From Gonatopus flavifemur (taxonomy: Eukaryota; Arthropoda; Insecta; Hymenoptera; Dryinidae), in NCBI GenBank assembly GCA_018340375.1, contig JAFFJZ010000069.1:248001-312000 (forward strand): a DNA stretch of 64,000 bases, read 5' to 3'. How positions within the stretch are numbered: the stretch's first letter is position 1; every line of letters begins with the position of its first letter. Both the position numbers and the translations under genes were made by a program. Positions 44,755-56,092 of the stretch are shown piece after piece. Under the pieces are notes generated by a model that did no database searches, had not been told where the DNA came from, and was given only the letters and a program-made list of their open reading frames with translations.

Positions 44755-45743
44755 GGGTGTTTCAAAAAACACTTACTTTCTCAAATCGATTGTCTCACCC
44801 CCCAAAAAATTTTCTGCTGACATGAAATGAAAGTCCCCAAAAACTGGGTCCAATGTGATAAAGTTTAGAGGTCGTGCATCCACTTCGAAGTTTCAATTTT
44901 CATGTCTCATCTATACTTCTCTATCTGTAACTCGGTGGATTATTGAAAATTGTAGGGACATAAAATGTGATGTTATTGATGTTTTGGTTCAATATTTTGT
45001 CATATGCATTGTTGCAAATAGAAGCGACGACATACTGTTGCCCATCTTAAGGAAGTGGCTGAACAGAAATGTTCATAATTCAGAATAAAAGAACATTTAA
45101 ATTACCACTGTGAGAATTAATTATTCCCTAGTTTTTCGTTGTCCATTATAGCCACATTTTTACCTTTTCTGGCGGTTCAGAATCATACAAAACATCCGGG
45201 TATTTTAAAACTATTCGTGTATAAACAGCATTAATCCCGTTCATTCATAGATAGCTCTGAAGCCTCCTTATGTTTTGTATTATTCTGAACCATCAGAAAA
45301 GGTAGAAATGTGGCTATAACGGACAACGCAAAACTAGGGATTAATGATTTCTCGCAGTGGTAATTTTCATGTTCTTTTTTTCTTAATTATGAACATTTCT
45401 GTTCAGCCGCTCCCCTAAAATGGGCAACAGTATGTAGTCGCTTTTATTTGCAGCATGACACAGTATTGAACAAAAACATCAATAACATCACATTTTATCC
45501 ACATTTATGCATTATCATTTTAAAAGGTTTATCATATGATTATACATTATCACAATAATCCACCGAGTTCCAGATAGAGTAGTGTAGATGAGACATGAAA
45601 ATTGAAACTTCGAAGTGGATGCGCGACCTCTAAACTTCATCCCATTGGACCCAGCTTTTGGGGACTTTCATTTCATGTCAGCAGAAAACTTTTTGGGGGG
45701 TGAGACAATCGATTTGCAAAGAATAATGTTTTTTGAAGCACCC
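44755..45743. mobile_element. fold-back element between two convergent genes
   Basis: The ends GGGTGTTTCAAAAAACA and the complement are flanked by TA (44753-44754, 45744-45745). Arms of about 450 bp are near mirror images (CCACTTCGAAGTTTCAATTT; CTAGTTTTTCGTTGTCC-type blocks), with a loop near 45205-45265. The right arm carries a small extra segment (about 45480-45560). Non-coding; if either gene reads through, the transcript would form a long hairpin. Confidence 0.85.
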
Positions 45744-46937
45744 TAAAATTCATGTTCATGGAATGTTCAATGGATCTTTAAATGTTCAGATTTTTTAATA
45801 TTCCTTGAATCTTCATGTTCTCTTGAGGTACAAAGCACTACGTCAACGCTATTATTCTTCTAGCTTGGCTGTTTGATAGAATTTTTTTTTTGTCTAGGTT
45901 TTCAGTATTTAAGTCAAACAAGCGTATTTTTCTCAATTTTGTATTCATAATTTATGCCATAACTGTATTGTGTACTATTCATTTTTTTAAAATTCCAAAT
46001 TTCATAAATTGGAAATATCAAATGATTTGTATAATTCAATGATTTCACGATAATGAGGAATTATGAAGCAGGAATTCTTGTTAGTGTTCAAAATAAGATC
46101 ATTGGTATCAACTTTATTATCATTGAGATTCATTCATATTAACAGTGTCATATAGTTAATGTGGTAATGTAATTTAAAATCGTTGTAGAAAATATTGATT
46201 ACAATATTAGGTAGAAAGTATAGTTCAAAAATTAACCTGAAAGAAAGAAACGAAACAAAAGCTAAAGATTTTTAAATCACTAATTCGCTAGGCAATTTCA
46301 GTAGAGGTGCTTCCAACATTATTCAAACAGTCTTTTGTAACTGTTATTGATATGGGAAAAAAATGTATTTCCCAATCCTAATTGAGTTTATAAAAGACTG
46401 ACTTACTATCTGGATAATATTGGAGGGAGTCTAGATTCTATCAAATAGCACCATATAAGCATTTATATTTCTTTGAGAATTTTCATACTTTTTGTGCAGA
46501 AGTCATGAATCATTTAAAAAGACCTTCATTACTTCTAAAACATATCAATATATATATACATGATCCCAAAAAATACAACTTAATTTCAAACGAATTTCAA
46601 TTCTATTTAAAGATTTTTATACATGTACATGAATTTCTCAATAATCATCATAACTTTGTCAATAGTGTTCTAAGAATATGAATAAAGAATTATATCATAT
46701 TTTTTGTTGCTCATTTTGTATGATACACTGTACACTAATTTTATTAACAGAGTTTGTCAATACATCTATAAGAGAATTTATAAAAATGAGTTTTTATAGG
46801 AATTTATATACATGAAAAAGTATAGAGTATTATAGTTGAAGTGAGCAGTTGTATTGATTGATCAATAGACATTTTCCTCTTACCTCTAGTAACAAATTAT
46901 TTACAATAAAAATTTTAGGTTCGAAATGCAGAATAAA
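45744..46937. other. 3' flank between convergent genes
   Basis: AT-rich, no protein-like frame and no clear inverted repeats. It lies downstream of both genes. Confidence 0.5.
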
Positions 46938-47630
46938 TCATGAATAAAAACATAAATTGTATATTATAATCCTTCCAAAGAAGTCTGTACTTTCATTGAA
47001 AACTAATTTAAAAGTTTTTGCATGTAATGTTTTGTCTAGATTAAATTTTTGAGTGATACTCTTGTCTTCTGGATAGAAAGACTGAATCATACTTGTATCT
47101 CGATCATTTAATCCAGCCTCTATATGACATTGTTTGCCAGCAAAACCGCCTTGAAATTCAAGCTCAATACTAGAAACCTGGCATGCTACTGTAAAATCTA
47201 TCAACACCCATTGAGGAGTTCCCTACAAGAAAAATGCTTTGTGATTAGAATTCATTGTTTCTATATATGAAGATTGTATTGCATCATCTGCTTACCGCAT
47301 CTGAATTCCAGCAGGTTTCAGTGTTGCCATCGAACATATGGTTTTTTCCATAATTTTTGGTATCTTTATTCAAAACTGAACTTACTCTAAAATAAATATA
47401 TATTGATGAACATCTGTTTTTTCATGTAAAATTGAGTCATAATATAATATGAAAGTATGAATATTCATGTTCAAAAATTATTTAAAAGTAATTGAAATTC
47501 AAATTTGATGAATGAATCTGATGTGATGAAAATCGCGGAATATTGACCAGATTTAATACATAACCTCATTTAAAAATATTTATTACACCAACCTGCACTC
47601 GAATTTTTTTTCTTTCAACAAATCTTGCAT
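46938..47630 (-). CDS. NR2C2AP: NR2C2AP (TRA16)-like protein, complete three-exon gene
   Basis: Exon 1 is 47630-47593 (ATG, 12 codons plus AG). Exon 2 is 47386-47296 (RVSSVLNKD, KNHMFDGNTETCWNSDA). Exon 3 is 47222-46938 (GTPQWVLIDFTVACQ ... ELEFQGGFAGKQC ... QSFYPEDKSITQKF ... ESTDFFGRIIIYNLCF, TGA). All junctions are GT-AG and the phases fit. The total is 137 residues, close to the 139 of the human protein. The fold is F5/8-type-C (galactose-binding-like); CWNSD, the QGGF turn and DFFGR-IIY are the family hallmarks. The mammalian protein binds the nuclear receptor TR4 (NR2C2); the insect role is unknown. Start choice: the only ATG upstream of exon 2 giving a phase-matched donor. It converges with the rush orthologue. 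Confidence 0.93.
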
Positions 47631-47720
47631 ATTTCAAATTCATTCGCGTGATTTTTTTCTCAAATAAAAAATTTCAAAGGAATTTAAAGTTAAAAACTTT
47701 TTTTTTAATGCAGAACAGTG

Positions 47721-48149
47721 TCAGAGATGAGTTGAAGAGATTGCTAACGAGATATGAAAACCGCAGTCCAGTTTCTGATTGACAGTATCACGTTTTCCGT
47801 TTATCTCTTGATGCTGGTTGGCTTAGAAGAAAAATTCAACCAATCATATATTTTTCTTCAAAAGAAAAAAACGTGATACGTAATGGTAAACACCCGTTGA
47901 ACCGAAAGCCCGTTAGGCCGAAAGACCGTTGGACCGAAATTTATTTTACCGAATGACAATAATCCGAAATTTTACTATACGTTACTAGTCGTGTGCGAAT
48001 AAGATAGAATGTCACCAAAACTTTTTCGGATTATTGTCATTCGGTAAAATAAATTTCGGTCCAACGGTCTTTCGGCCTAACGGGCTTTCGGTCCAACGGG
48101 TGTTTACCGATTCTAATATTGCGTTAGCAATCTCTGCTATTCGTCTCTG
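47721..48149. mobile_element. CAGAGATGA-ended MITE, copy 1, with a nested element
   Basis: Ends CAGAGATGAGTTGAAG and ...ATTCGTCTCTG. The left flank ACAGTGT (47714-47720) reappears on the right as ACA, then the hAT-type MITE at 48153-48300, then ACAGTGT again. A 7-bp TSD was therefore later split. The middle is occupied by the element at 47885-48108. Other copies are at 49863-50068 and 50383-50588. Confidence 0.8.
47885..48108. mobile_element. GGTAAACACCCG palindromic MITE, copy 1
   Basis: Arms made of repeated CCGAAA words (GGACCGAAA, GGCCGAAAG, ATCCGAAA) from GGTAAACACCCGTTG to its complement. The core TACTAGTCGTGTGCGAATAA is not mirrored. Nested in the preceding MITE. Confidence 0.85.
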
Positions 48150-48152
48150 ACA

Positions 48153-48300
48153 CAGCGTTGCCAGTATTCCCTCGAAAAATCTTCAGCATCTGATGATTGG
48201 TTATTTCTTGTACAACCGGCCAATCATATTCACGATTTGAAAAGAAATGACCAATGCCAAAAAATCTGAAGATTTTCCTAGGGAATACTGGCATCACTGA
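48153..48300. mobile_element. hAT-type palindromic MITE (CAGTGATGCC ends), copy 1
   Basis: The ends CAGCGTTGCCAGTATTCCC and the complement of CAGTGATGCCAGTATTCCC are flanked by CTCTGACA and ATCTGACA (8 bp, one difference). 148 bp. Copy 2 is at 50732-50878. Confidence 0.85.
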
Positions 48301-48384
48301 TCTGACAGTGTTTTCATGGCGGATTCAGCGGTTGGAGTCAATAGACCCGAATGGAAGTAAGTTCGAAGTGGTGCAACCATTGAA

Positions 48385-48590
48385 CTCAATATTATACTGG
48401 GATGAGCGCACTCTCTGCTTTTTCCAGGTAGACCGCGATTATCCCGGAAGCGTGTTGGCCAAAAACTTGGTTGACCCAAATATATTTTACTAGTTACGCG
48501 CTGACGAGAAAAAATGTCACCAAAATTTTTTCGGGATTTCAACTTTCGGGCCAACACGCTTTCGGGATGATCGCGGTCTACCCTTTTTCC
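48385..48590. repeat. GGTAGACCGCG palindromic repeat
   Basis: From GGTAGACCGCGATTATCCCG (about 48428) to its complement near 48580. The arms contain TTGGCC/GGGCCAAC words and a core TTTTACTAGTTACGCGC. The core and the AATGTCACCAAAA block match those of the 47885-48108 family, so the two are distantly related. Directly upstream (48388-48425) lies a TATACTGGGATGAGC end of the 48913 family. Confidence 0.6.
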
Positions 48591-48603
48591 ATAGTATCGA
48601 CCA

Positions 48604-48642
48604 GTTAGAGAGAGAGAGAGATATATATATATATATATATAT
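48604..48642. repeat. GA then TA microsatellite
   Basis: A run of AG dinucleotides followed by AT dinucleotides, directly before the next element. Confidence 0.9.
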
Positions 48643-48912
48643 TTTTGGGTAGTATGCGGCGAGAAGCCTGAATGGCACTTGAGCCCGACCGGATTATACC
48701 CCGAATGACAGTTGACCCGACTAGTTATAAGAATATAATCAAATAAAATGTGAAAGTTTATTCAACCTTTTACTGTGAAGATGTATAGATTAAAGGTTAA
48801 TTACGCTTTGATTCAGATTAATTTTCCATTTCATTTAATTATATTTTTATAATTAGTCGGGTCAACTGTCATTCGGGTTAAATGCAGTCGGGCTAACGCC
48901 AGTCGGGCTCAG

Positions 48913-49309
48913 TGAACTGTATACATACTGGAATGAGCACTCTCCAGATATTCAGTAGAAATTCTTCGTCAGATAGAGAAAAAGCAGTGAATGTACAAGA
49001 GACATCGCCTGACATCGCCACTTACTACCTTTGCTACAAAAATTGTGGAAATCATCCATATTTTTAGCTAAGGTAGTAAGTGGCAGGGTAAAGCTGACAT
49101 TTCATGGGGCGTCGAGCGGCAGCGTCAACATTGGAAGAAAAGGGAGGTCCGATCGGGTCTCTTTTTTCTTCCAATGTCGACGCTGCCGCTCGACGCCCCA
49201 TGAAATGTCAGCTTAAGGCGATGACTGTCGTACATTCACTGCGTATATGACTTCTCTCTCTGACGGTGCTAATCTAGGGAGTGCTCATTCCAGTATGTAT
49301 AGAGTTCAA
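48913..49309. mobile_element. TACATACTGGAATGAGCAC palindromic element
   Basis: The ends TGAACTGTATACATACTGGA and the complement near 49309. Inner palindromes include 49091-49214. Partial copies of the end occur near 48390 and 49493-49515. Confidence 0.75.
49091..49214. repeat. near-perfect 124-bp palindrome
   Basis: From AAGCTGACATTTCATGGGGC to its complement; arms of about 52 bp are perfect or nearly so, with a 20-bp apex (GGGAGGTCCGATCGGGTCTC). The innermost shell of a nested stack. Confidence 0.9.
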
Positions 49310-49654
49310 TGGTCGGGCTTGAGTGCCATTTGGGCTTATTACCAGTCGGGCTTCTCGCATACTACCTATTTTGGGTGACGGTATCTCTTTCTAACAAATG
49401 CATTTTAGAGAGAGAAAGGAAATATTTTGGGAGTGTCTTATTCTCTCTTGCTCATGCAATAAACTGTATCACTCTGACGGCACTAATCTAGGGAGTGCTC
49501 ATTCCAGTATGTATACAGTTCAATGGGTGCAACTGACCCATTGAGCTCTATGATATATCACTGGGAAAAAAAGACGAGTGATGCGCTTTTGGTCAAGGAG
49601 GCCATCACTGTTACTAACCAATCGGGTGTTACCACAGACTTCTATCAGAGATGA

Positions 49655-49862
49655 GGTAAACACCCGTTGGACCGAAAGCCCGTTGGACCGAAATTTATTT
49701 CACCGAATGACAATAATCCCAAAAAGTCTTGGTGACATTTTGTCTTATTCGCAAACGACTAGTAACGTATAGTAAAATTTCGGATTATTGTCATTCGGTC
49801 AAATAAATTTCGGTCCAACGGTGTTTCGGCCTAACGGGCTTTCGGTCCAACGGGTGTTTACC
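49655..49862. mobile_element. GGTAAACACCCG palindromic MITE, copy 2, 9-bp TSD
   Basis: Flanked by CAGAGATGA on both sides (49646-49654, 49863-49871). That 9-bp duplication coincides with the first bases of a CAGAGATGA-ended MITE, so this copy landed at the tip of that element. Its arms match copy 1. Confidence 0.85.
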
Positions 49863-50068
49863 CAGAGATGAGTTGAAGAGGTTGCTAACGAGATATGAAA
49901 ACCACAGTTCAGTTTCTGATTGGCAGTATCACGTTTTCCGTTTATCTCTTCATGCTGGTTGGCTCAGAGGAAAAATTCAATCAATCATATATTTTTCTTC
50001 AAAAGAAAAAAACGTGATACGGACCATGATTTTAACATTGCGTTAGCAATCTCTGCTATTCATCTCTG
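49863..50068. mobile_element. CAGAGATGA-ended MITE, copy 2
   Basis: 206 bp without internal insertion, giving the uninterrupted form of the family: ends CAGAGATGAGTTGAAGAG and ...ATTCATCTCTG, interior TATCACGTTTTCCGTTTATC and its mirror. Confidence 0.85.
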
Positions 50069-50382
50069 CTTGTATATATTATCTAGACTGCGAACATGCT
50101 ATAGTTTGTGTCGTCTCAAAGTGCGGCCAACACACCGATATACGCGTAAACATGTGTTAGTGACACGGATAAGTAATTTTATCGTGTGTTAGTAGACGCC
50201 GTATGTCATTAGGTACACATCGACATACTTTTTGAGATTGTATTCACAAAATCCGTACCGACTGACATATGGCCACAATCCCTACTCCTACCCACTTTGG
50301 CCTCACTTTTGGAATGCTCAGTTCGCAGTCTAGTGTATTATATAGAAGTGTGTGGGTGTTACCAAGAGTATATCGCTATTGG
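50069..50382. other. gap without recognised gene
   Basis: A short palindromic stretch (GACTGCGAACATGC ... AGTTCGCAGTCTAG, 50087-50333) suggests another diverged fold-back element. No coding signal. Confidence 0.45.
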
Positions 50383-50588
50383 CAGAGATGAATAGCAGAG
50401 ATTGCTAACGCAATGTTAAAATCATGGTCCGTATCACGTTTTTTTCTTTTGAAGAAAAATACATGATCGGTTGAATTTTTCTTCTAAGCCAATTAGCATG
50501 AAGAGATGAACGGAGAACGTGATACTGCCAATCAGAAACTGGATTATGGTTTTCATATCTCGTTAGCAATCCCTTCAACTCATCTCTG
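50383..50588 (-). mobile_element. CAGAGATGA-ended MITE, copy 3 (reversed)
   Basis: Reverse orientation relative to copy 2, with CTATTGG directly on both sides (50376-50382, 50589-50595), a 7-bp duplication. 206 bp. Confidence 0.88.
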
Positions 50589-50720
50589 CTATTGGTAAGC
50601 ATAGTAAGACGCTGTTGGAAGCAAATAGAAACCTTAGAAGAAAAATGAGGTATTGTTGACAGTCGATAGTGTATCCCTATTATAACCAGGGTTGGCACGT
50701 AATATACTTCTAAGTATTTT

Positions 50721-51005
50721 ATGGTCTAGACCAGTGATGCCAGTATTCCCTAGAAAAATCTTCAGATTTTTTGGCATTGGTCATTTCTTCTCAAATTGTA
50801 AATATGATTGGCCGGTTGTACAAGAAATAACCAATCATCAGATGCTGAAGATTTTTCTAGGGAATACTGGCAACGCTGGGCTAGACACACAAGCTACGTA
50901 AACGTGAACGTAACGAACGGAAGGATGCGCAGATCTTGTATACAGTTTCTGCGCATCTTCCCGTTCCTTACGTTCACGTTTACGTAGCTTGTGTGTCTAG
51001 ACCAT
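50721..51005. mobile_element. palindromic repeat ATGGTCTAGAC with nested hAT-type MITE
   Basis: The arms read GACACACAAGCTACGTAAAC and complement around CTTGTATACAG. The left tip is split by the hAT-type MITE at 50732-50878. Flanks were not resolved. Confidence 0.75.
50732..50878 (-). mobile_element. hAT-type palindromic MITE (CAGTGATGCC ends), copy 2
   Basis: The flanking 8-mers are GTCTAGAC and GGCTAGAC (one difference). Reverse orientation to copy 1, nearly identical. 147 bp. Confidence 0.88.
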
Positions 51006-51021
51006 TATGGTGGTGACACAT

Positions 51022-51160
51022 TAGGTTCGTTCGTTCTACGTGCTCTGAGTTGCTCCAACTTGTACCAAACCAATCATTTCGTTGCTTAAACTGGAAGTAG
51101 CGAATCCAAAATACTTGGAGCGAGTTGGGGTAACTTGGGACATCGGTAAACGAACTTAGC
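51022..51160 (-). mobile_element. AGCTAAGTTCG MITE, second copy (reversed)
   Basis: Starts TAGGTTCGTTCGTTCTACGT and ends CGAACTTAGC. About 139 bp, almost identical to 42296-42435. Confidence 0.85.
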
Positions 51161-51243
51161 CATTGAAAATCATTATGTTTTTTTCAGTCTTTGTAGAAAT
51201 GTGATAGTTCCTGACAGTATTGGCGAATCCAGTATCCTACAGC

Positions 51244-51467
51244 CAGGGTACCCAAGCATTAATGGGAGCTGGAGTTTGCCAAACGAGCGCCCTTGCGTCA
51301 GAGGGCACTGATGTTCTCACCAACACAAATATGGTTTAGTATCCCTGTGTGCACACGGATACTAGATCATATTTGTGTTAGTGAGAACATCAGTGCCCTC
51401 TGACGCACCGGCGCTCGTTCGGCAAACTCAAGCTCCCTATAATGCTTGGGTTTACTTGGGTACCCTG
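51244..51467. mobile_element. hAT-type palindromic MITE (8-bp TSD CCTACAGC)
   Basis: Ends CAGGGTACCCAAGCATTA and complement, with exact CCTACAGC on both sides (51236-51243, 51468-51475). The arms are interrupted only by a small loop around TGTGTGCACACGGATA. 224 bp. Confidence 0.93.
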
Positions 51468-52177
51468 CCTACAGCGTGGACTGATCGAAAAGATGAAAGT
51501 TTCCAACTGCGATCATCATATATTCAAAAGAAGCCAGAATCAATTTGGAATCGCGCTCCAAAATTGTGACAGATTTTTAGAGGATTTATACATTTCATTA
51601 TCAATTTTCTGAGTTCTTTAGTTTGGAAATTATATACTTCGTGATGTGATATCGAAAGTAGAATTACTTATTGATCCATCTCTACGATATTGATATTGCA
51701 CTCAACAATTAAATACACATCTGATTTTAGTTACATTTTGAACTTTTTATAAATAAAATTTGATTTCGGTACGAAGCCAGAGGTTCGACGCATGAAAACT
51801 TCACCTCAGCCCTGCTGTACGACGGGAAAACCTTGTTACGCCACATTTTTTACGAGAATGAGTTTTTTCAATATCAATTGATATTGCAGATTTTACAGAA
51901 TTAGTTCATATCAGAAAGACATTTCCGTTAAAAACGCGACTTGATGAGGTTTTGATTTTGTCCGGCAGTGGCGATCTAACGAATCAAAACTGAACTATTT
52001 AATCAAAATATCAGTGAACTACTTTAACGTTAAGTTGCTTTGAGATTCCTATCCATAAACGAGGTGTCTGTACTGAATAAATTGAGTACAAAGAAATGGA
52101 TAATCATTATACTTATAAAAATTTTGTAAATCACCATTTTTGCATAAAAGGATTCATTTTAACTGTGGATTTGATTT
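51468..52177. other. gap without recognised gene
   Basis: No protein-like frame. Sequence near 51780-51840 is moderately GC-rich with no inverted ends found. Confidence 0.4.
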
Positions 52178-52623
52178 CAAACCGTATTCTCCGTCAGAAA
52201 CTCTCACATTCAATAAATCATTTATTTTTCTCAACCGGTATACAACGTGATGATTTTCTTTCAGCTGATACCATCGAAAACGTTCAATAATTTTTTTTCT
52301 CGGAATTCGGATTGATTCGTTCAGATATTGGATCCGTAACAGCGTATAAGAGCAGACTTATTGTTCAACATGTAGACCCTGTCAAAGCCCACGAACATTT
52401 CAAACCGCATTTCCCGTCAGAAACTCTCACATTCAATGAATCATTAATTTTTTTCAACCGGTATACAACGTGATGATTTTCTTTCAGCCGATACCAACGA
52501 AATCGTTCAATAATATTTTTTCTCGGAATTCGGATTGATTCGTTCAGATATTGGATCTGTAACAGCGTATAAGAGCAGACTTGTCGTTCAACATTTGAAT
52601 CCTATCAGTTTCCATTAAATTTC
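52178..52623. repeat. tandem duplication, two units of about 223 bp
   Basis: The unit starts CAAACCG (52178 and 52401) and shares GTCAGAAACTCTCACATTCA, ACCGGTATACAACGTGATG and TCGGAATTCGGATTGATTCG in order. About 90 percent alike by eye. Could be part of an LTR, which I could not delimit. Confidence 0.8.
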
Positions 52624-54940
52624 CGAATAGCTTCTCCAACCACATACAGTCTCATGCTATGAATCAACTTATTGTTCAGAATACGTTTTACAACTATCAA
52701 CATTTCAGACAGTCATTTCATTCCGAGTCTAATCATTCTTCACGATTGCTACAAGGAGCTGACATTTTTCAAGCTTGCGCATTCTTGATAAAATAAAGAC
52801 TCGATTGTGGTATATACGTGTTTATTTTAATGGATTCGATGACCACGTTTTCGTATGTAACATGAGGCCCGCCATCTTACAGAACAGTAAAGACGGGAGA
52901 GAGAAAAGCAGAGCGCGCTCACACACGTACATATATTCTAAAGCGCATGCTCCCAGTTATGATGTACAAGGAGGAGAGCAAAGATGCGCAAACAAGATAT
53001 ACATATATACATATATATCGGGTGTCAATTCAATAAAGAGGATCATTTACAACAATTCTGTTTGTTTCTGACAATCACAAATGCTGTCAGAAACTGCTTC
53101 TTTTTCAATCTGCACTCATTTTCCTTGGCAGCCGTACTCGCAGAAACACTCAGATACTCACTGATACTGTTCGAAATCTTGAGCGTCTTCAACAGCAGTT
53201 TTCAGCAGGGAGCTTCATAAGAGTTCTAACAAGCGGAGATTAAAGAGTCCTTCAAGTCATCTCAAAGTGTTCTTTCAATACTCTTGAAGAACACCCAAGG
53301 GATTTATTATAGAGCTGTCAAATAATTCTTTTAGAATTCAAAGAACTCTTTGAGAACTCGTCAAGAGTTCGGAAAAATAATTCTTCCAAAATTTAGTTCA
53401 AGAACTCTTTTGGAACGGCTCTCGAATTGTTGTGTTATCTGGGATATAATAATAATAGTATATTCAAATATTATGTAATTAGGTATTTATTCAGATAATG
53501 TTTTAAAATATTGGAAGTTCTATGAGGAATCATCAAAACATCATGCGGATATCTTTCATTCCTGTCATACTATGGTTATGAAATTTTTACCACAGTTTTA
53601 TGCAGTGTTGGTGGTGGTTCCATATAAGTTTTAACCTGATCCTTGGAGAAAAACGAGACGTGGAGAAGAAATATGTGATCAAAAATTATGATTTTGCGAT
53701 CGAGCATGATTTCGCTTCCTGTTTTTTCTCAACACAACCGAGGAAGCCACGTGCCAATTGGCAGAGTATTCTTCTCAGTGTAGTAAGCCGCACGTTTTTA
53801 ATCATTGAAAATCACGAGAAAAAGTGTTGACAAACGTTGATAATTATCTTAGTTACCCGATGTATTGCGTGTATTCCCATACGAAGGAAAAATGGCAATC
53901 AAAATTAATAATGGATGATTGAAAAATGAAAAAATGGACAATGAAAAAAGCTCAAAGTCAGAAATTCCCCTACAAACAATGATTACTGGCGTTTCAATGG
54001 GCCGCTGATGGTCCTGCGATGCCGAAAATTAATCTACATTTCAATTACATCTCAATGAAATTTCAATTACGAAATCACAAATTTGCTTGAAAAATGCAAG
54101 AAATTCAAAAAAATTTTAATAGTGCTGATAAGCACAGAATTACAAATAAGAAAGTACTTAAAAAAATAGTTGCGGAAAGAAGTATGTGGAAAGGATCATC
54201 AAAAGGATCACTATCAAAAATATCTTTGAGGATTTATAAGACCATTCGACAGTTCTTTACATGAACATTTCATGAATTCAGTGGATTTGCAAACAAAATT
54301 TGGGAAAATTTAACAATTTTGGTCAACTACCGAATTTTTTTGGAGGTCCACAAGGAAATTTTGTAGACCCATAATGCGGATTCCACCAAACCAGTCATAA
54401 GATTAGTAACTTCATGATAATGATAATGATGATGATGAAGGATTATTATTTGCAAAAGAACACGGAAAGAAGTTTTAGGAACATCGTTCAAATGTATCAC
54501 GGTTTCCTTTAAGTGAATTGGACACTGTTGCTTTTTCATAAGGGAAAGTTTGAAAACATAATTGTTTTCTAGGGCCTGTTCAAGTAGACCCATAACCCAT
54601 TAGACATGCTAAGAAAAGTATCTTTGAACTTCTGAGCATGTTCTATGAACATTCTCAGAATCTTCGAATGAGACTGTTTTGGATGAGTATATTCTCTGCA
54701 AATTCTCAGAATGTCTTTGATCCAAAACAGTCTCACCTGCACATCCTGTGCATAATCATAGAATGAGCGCAGAATATTTGAAAAGTTCTTCCCAACTTAA
54801 AATTTTCTATAGAAAAGTATAGGTTACGACAAAAAAATCATGATTTACTATAGAATACGAGTAGTCATAAATACGGTTTTGAATCGGTGATCCACTCATA
54901 ACCTATAGTTTTCAGTTGGTAATTCAATATGGATCTGATA
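52624..54940. other. 2.3-kb stretch with repeat fragments only
   Basis: Contains a right end of the CCCA-ended type (complement of CCCAGATAACACAAC, ending near 53445) preceded by AAGAGTTC/GAACTC words. A CACGGAAAGAAG end lies near 54462. An AATAAAG hexamer near 53034 could be a polyadenylation signal. No gene recognised. Confidence 0.4.
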
Positions 54941-55935
54941 CCCACATAGCACAGAATGTCTCAACGACATTGCCAGAATATTACACTGGGAATATGCAAT
55001 ATTCTGGCGAATATCTCAAGAATATTGTCAGAATGTTCCCAGAATGTCCCATGTCACCATCTTTGTGACATTCTGGAGACATTGGGAAATATTCATCTCA
55101 GCGATATTTCATACAGAAAAACATTTAATAATTACGTCTATTAACAATGGTACAAATTATTACTTTTGGTTTAAAAAAAATTTTCTTCAGAGTGAATTCT
55201 TCAACGAATGTTGTATGAAGTCTGATTTGGATAACTTTGAGAGAGAAATCCACATTGAAAGTCGATTATTGGAAAAGTTCCCGCAGTGAGGATTGTACCC
55301 CAGTTCTCCGAATCAAAGACAAAGCCTGTATCACATCAGTTGATCACCGAGATGACGATAATGCTCTCGAAGTGCCATTTTTCGTCATATCATGATGGTG
55401 ATGAGTTTTTGAGAAATTTATTTCCGTGAAATATAGACCAATCGATCCAGAATCATCTGAAAGGAAAATTGAATAGTTCGTGGGAGAGAGGTCTTTTCCA
55501 ACCTCAATTCGAAATTTTACTAAGTACTGGGACAGATCGACGAAAATTCGTATTGCCATATAAAATAATGCTCTCATTTGCGACAAACTTGAAGTATCCC
55601 CCCATCATAGATTCTCAGAACATTGCGGAATATCACATGCGTAATATTTCAATTGGAAGATTCTCAGAATATTTGTAATGGAGTATTATATCCAGTTGCG
55701 GGGTGAGAGCTTGTCTGTCTTTCTTCGACACGAAACAAAGGATGAGAGGCGGGAAAATCCCGCCTCTTATCCTTGTTTTCACGCGAATTGAAAGAGGATA
55801 GAAATGTTCTCACCACGCTACTGATTATATCTGCAATATCTATGGAATCTCGTGGAAATATTTTACATAGAATGTTCGGAGTGAGATATTTGTAATATTC
55901 TGAGAATGTTACTGAGACATTCTGTGCTATGTGGG
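54941..55935. mobile_element. CCCA-ended element, TA/TA flanks, AATATTCTG motif array
   Basis: TIRs of at least 23 bp, CCCACATAGCACAGAATGTC and complement, with TA on both sides (54939-54940, 55936-55937). Subterminal regions are full of AGAATATT, GAATGTCTC and TGTCACATTCTGG words. The 995-bp middle has no convincing gene. A truncated relative of the right half lies at 56440-56610. Confidence 0.85.
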
Positions 55936-56092
55936 TAGATCGATCTGTATTTTTCCGGAAGTAGGAAAAAACTTTTATAGTATCCAATATGCGTATATTG
56001 TTAACTTTTTCTTGATGCTAATGTGTTCAGGGAAATGAAATGATATTTTGAAAATATACTTGTTTTTGCAATTCTGGAAGCCTCGAAGGGTC

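Larger units (their letters stand above)
48648..49366. mobile_element. GGTAGTATGCG palindromic element built of CCCGAC words
   Basis: The ends GGTAGTATGCG and the complement meet arms of repeated CGGGCT/GTCGGG words (GAGCCCGACC, TTGACCCGAC, GTCGGGCTTC). The core ACTAGTTATAA lies near 48718. A younger palindrome (48913-49309) is inserted in the right arm. Confidence 0.7.

Noticed and set aside
51600..53080. Possible solo LTR (AATAAAG signal, internal 223-bp duplication)
   Set aside because: I could not find matching ends, a TSD or a second LTR, so it is listed only as a tandem duplication and a gap.
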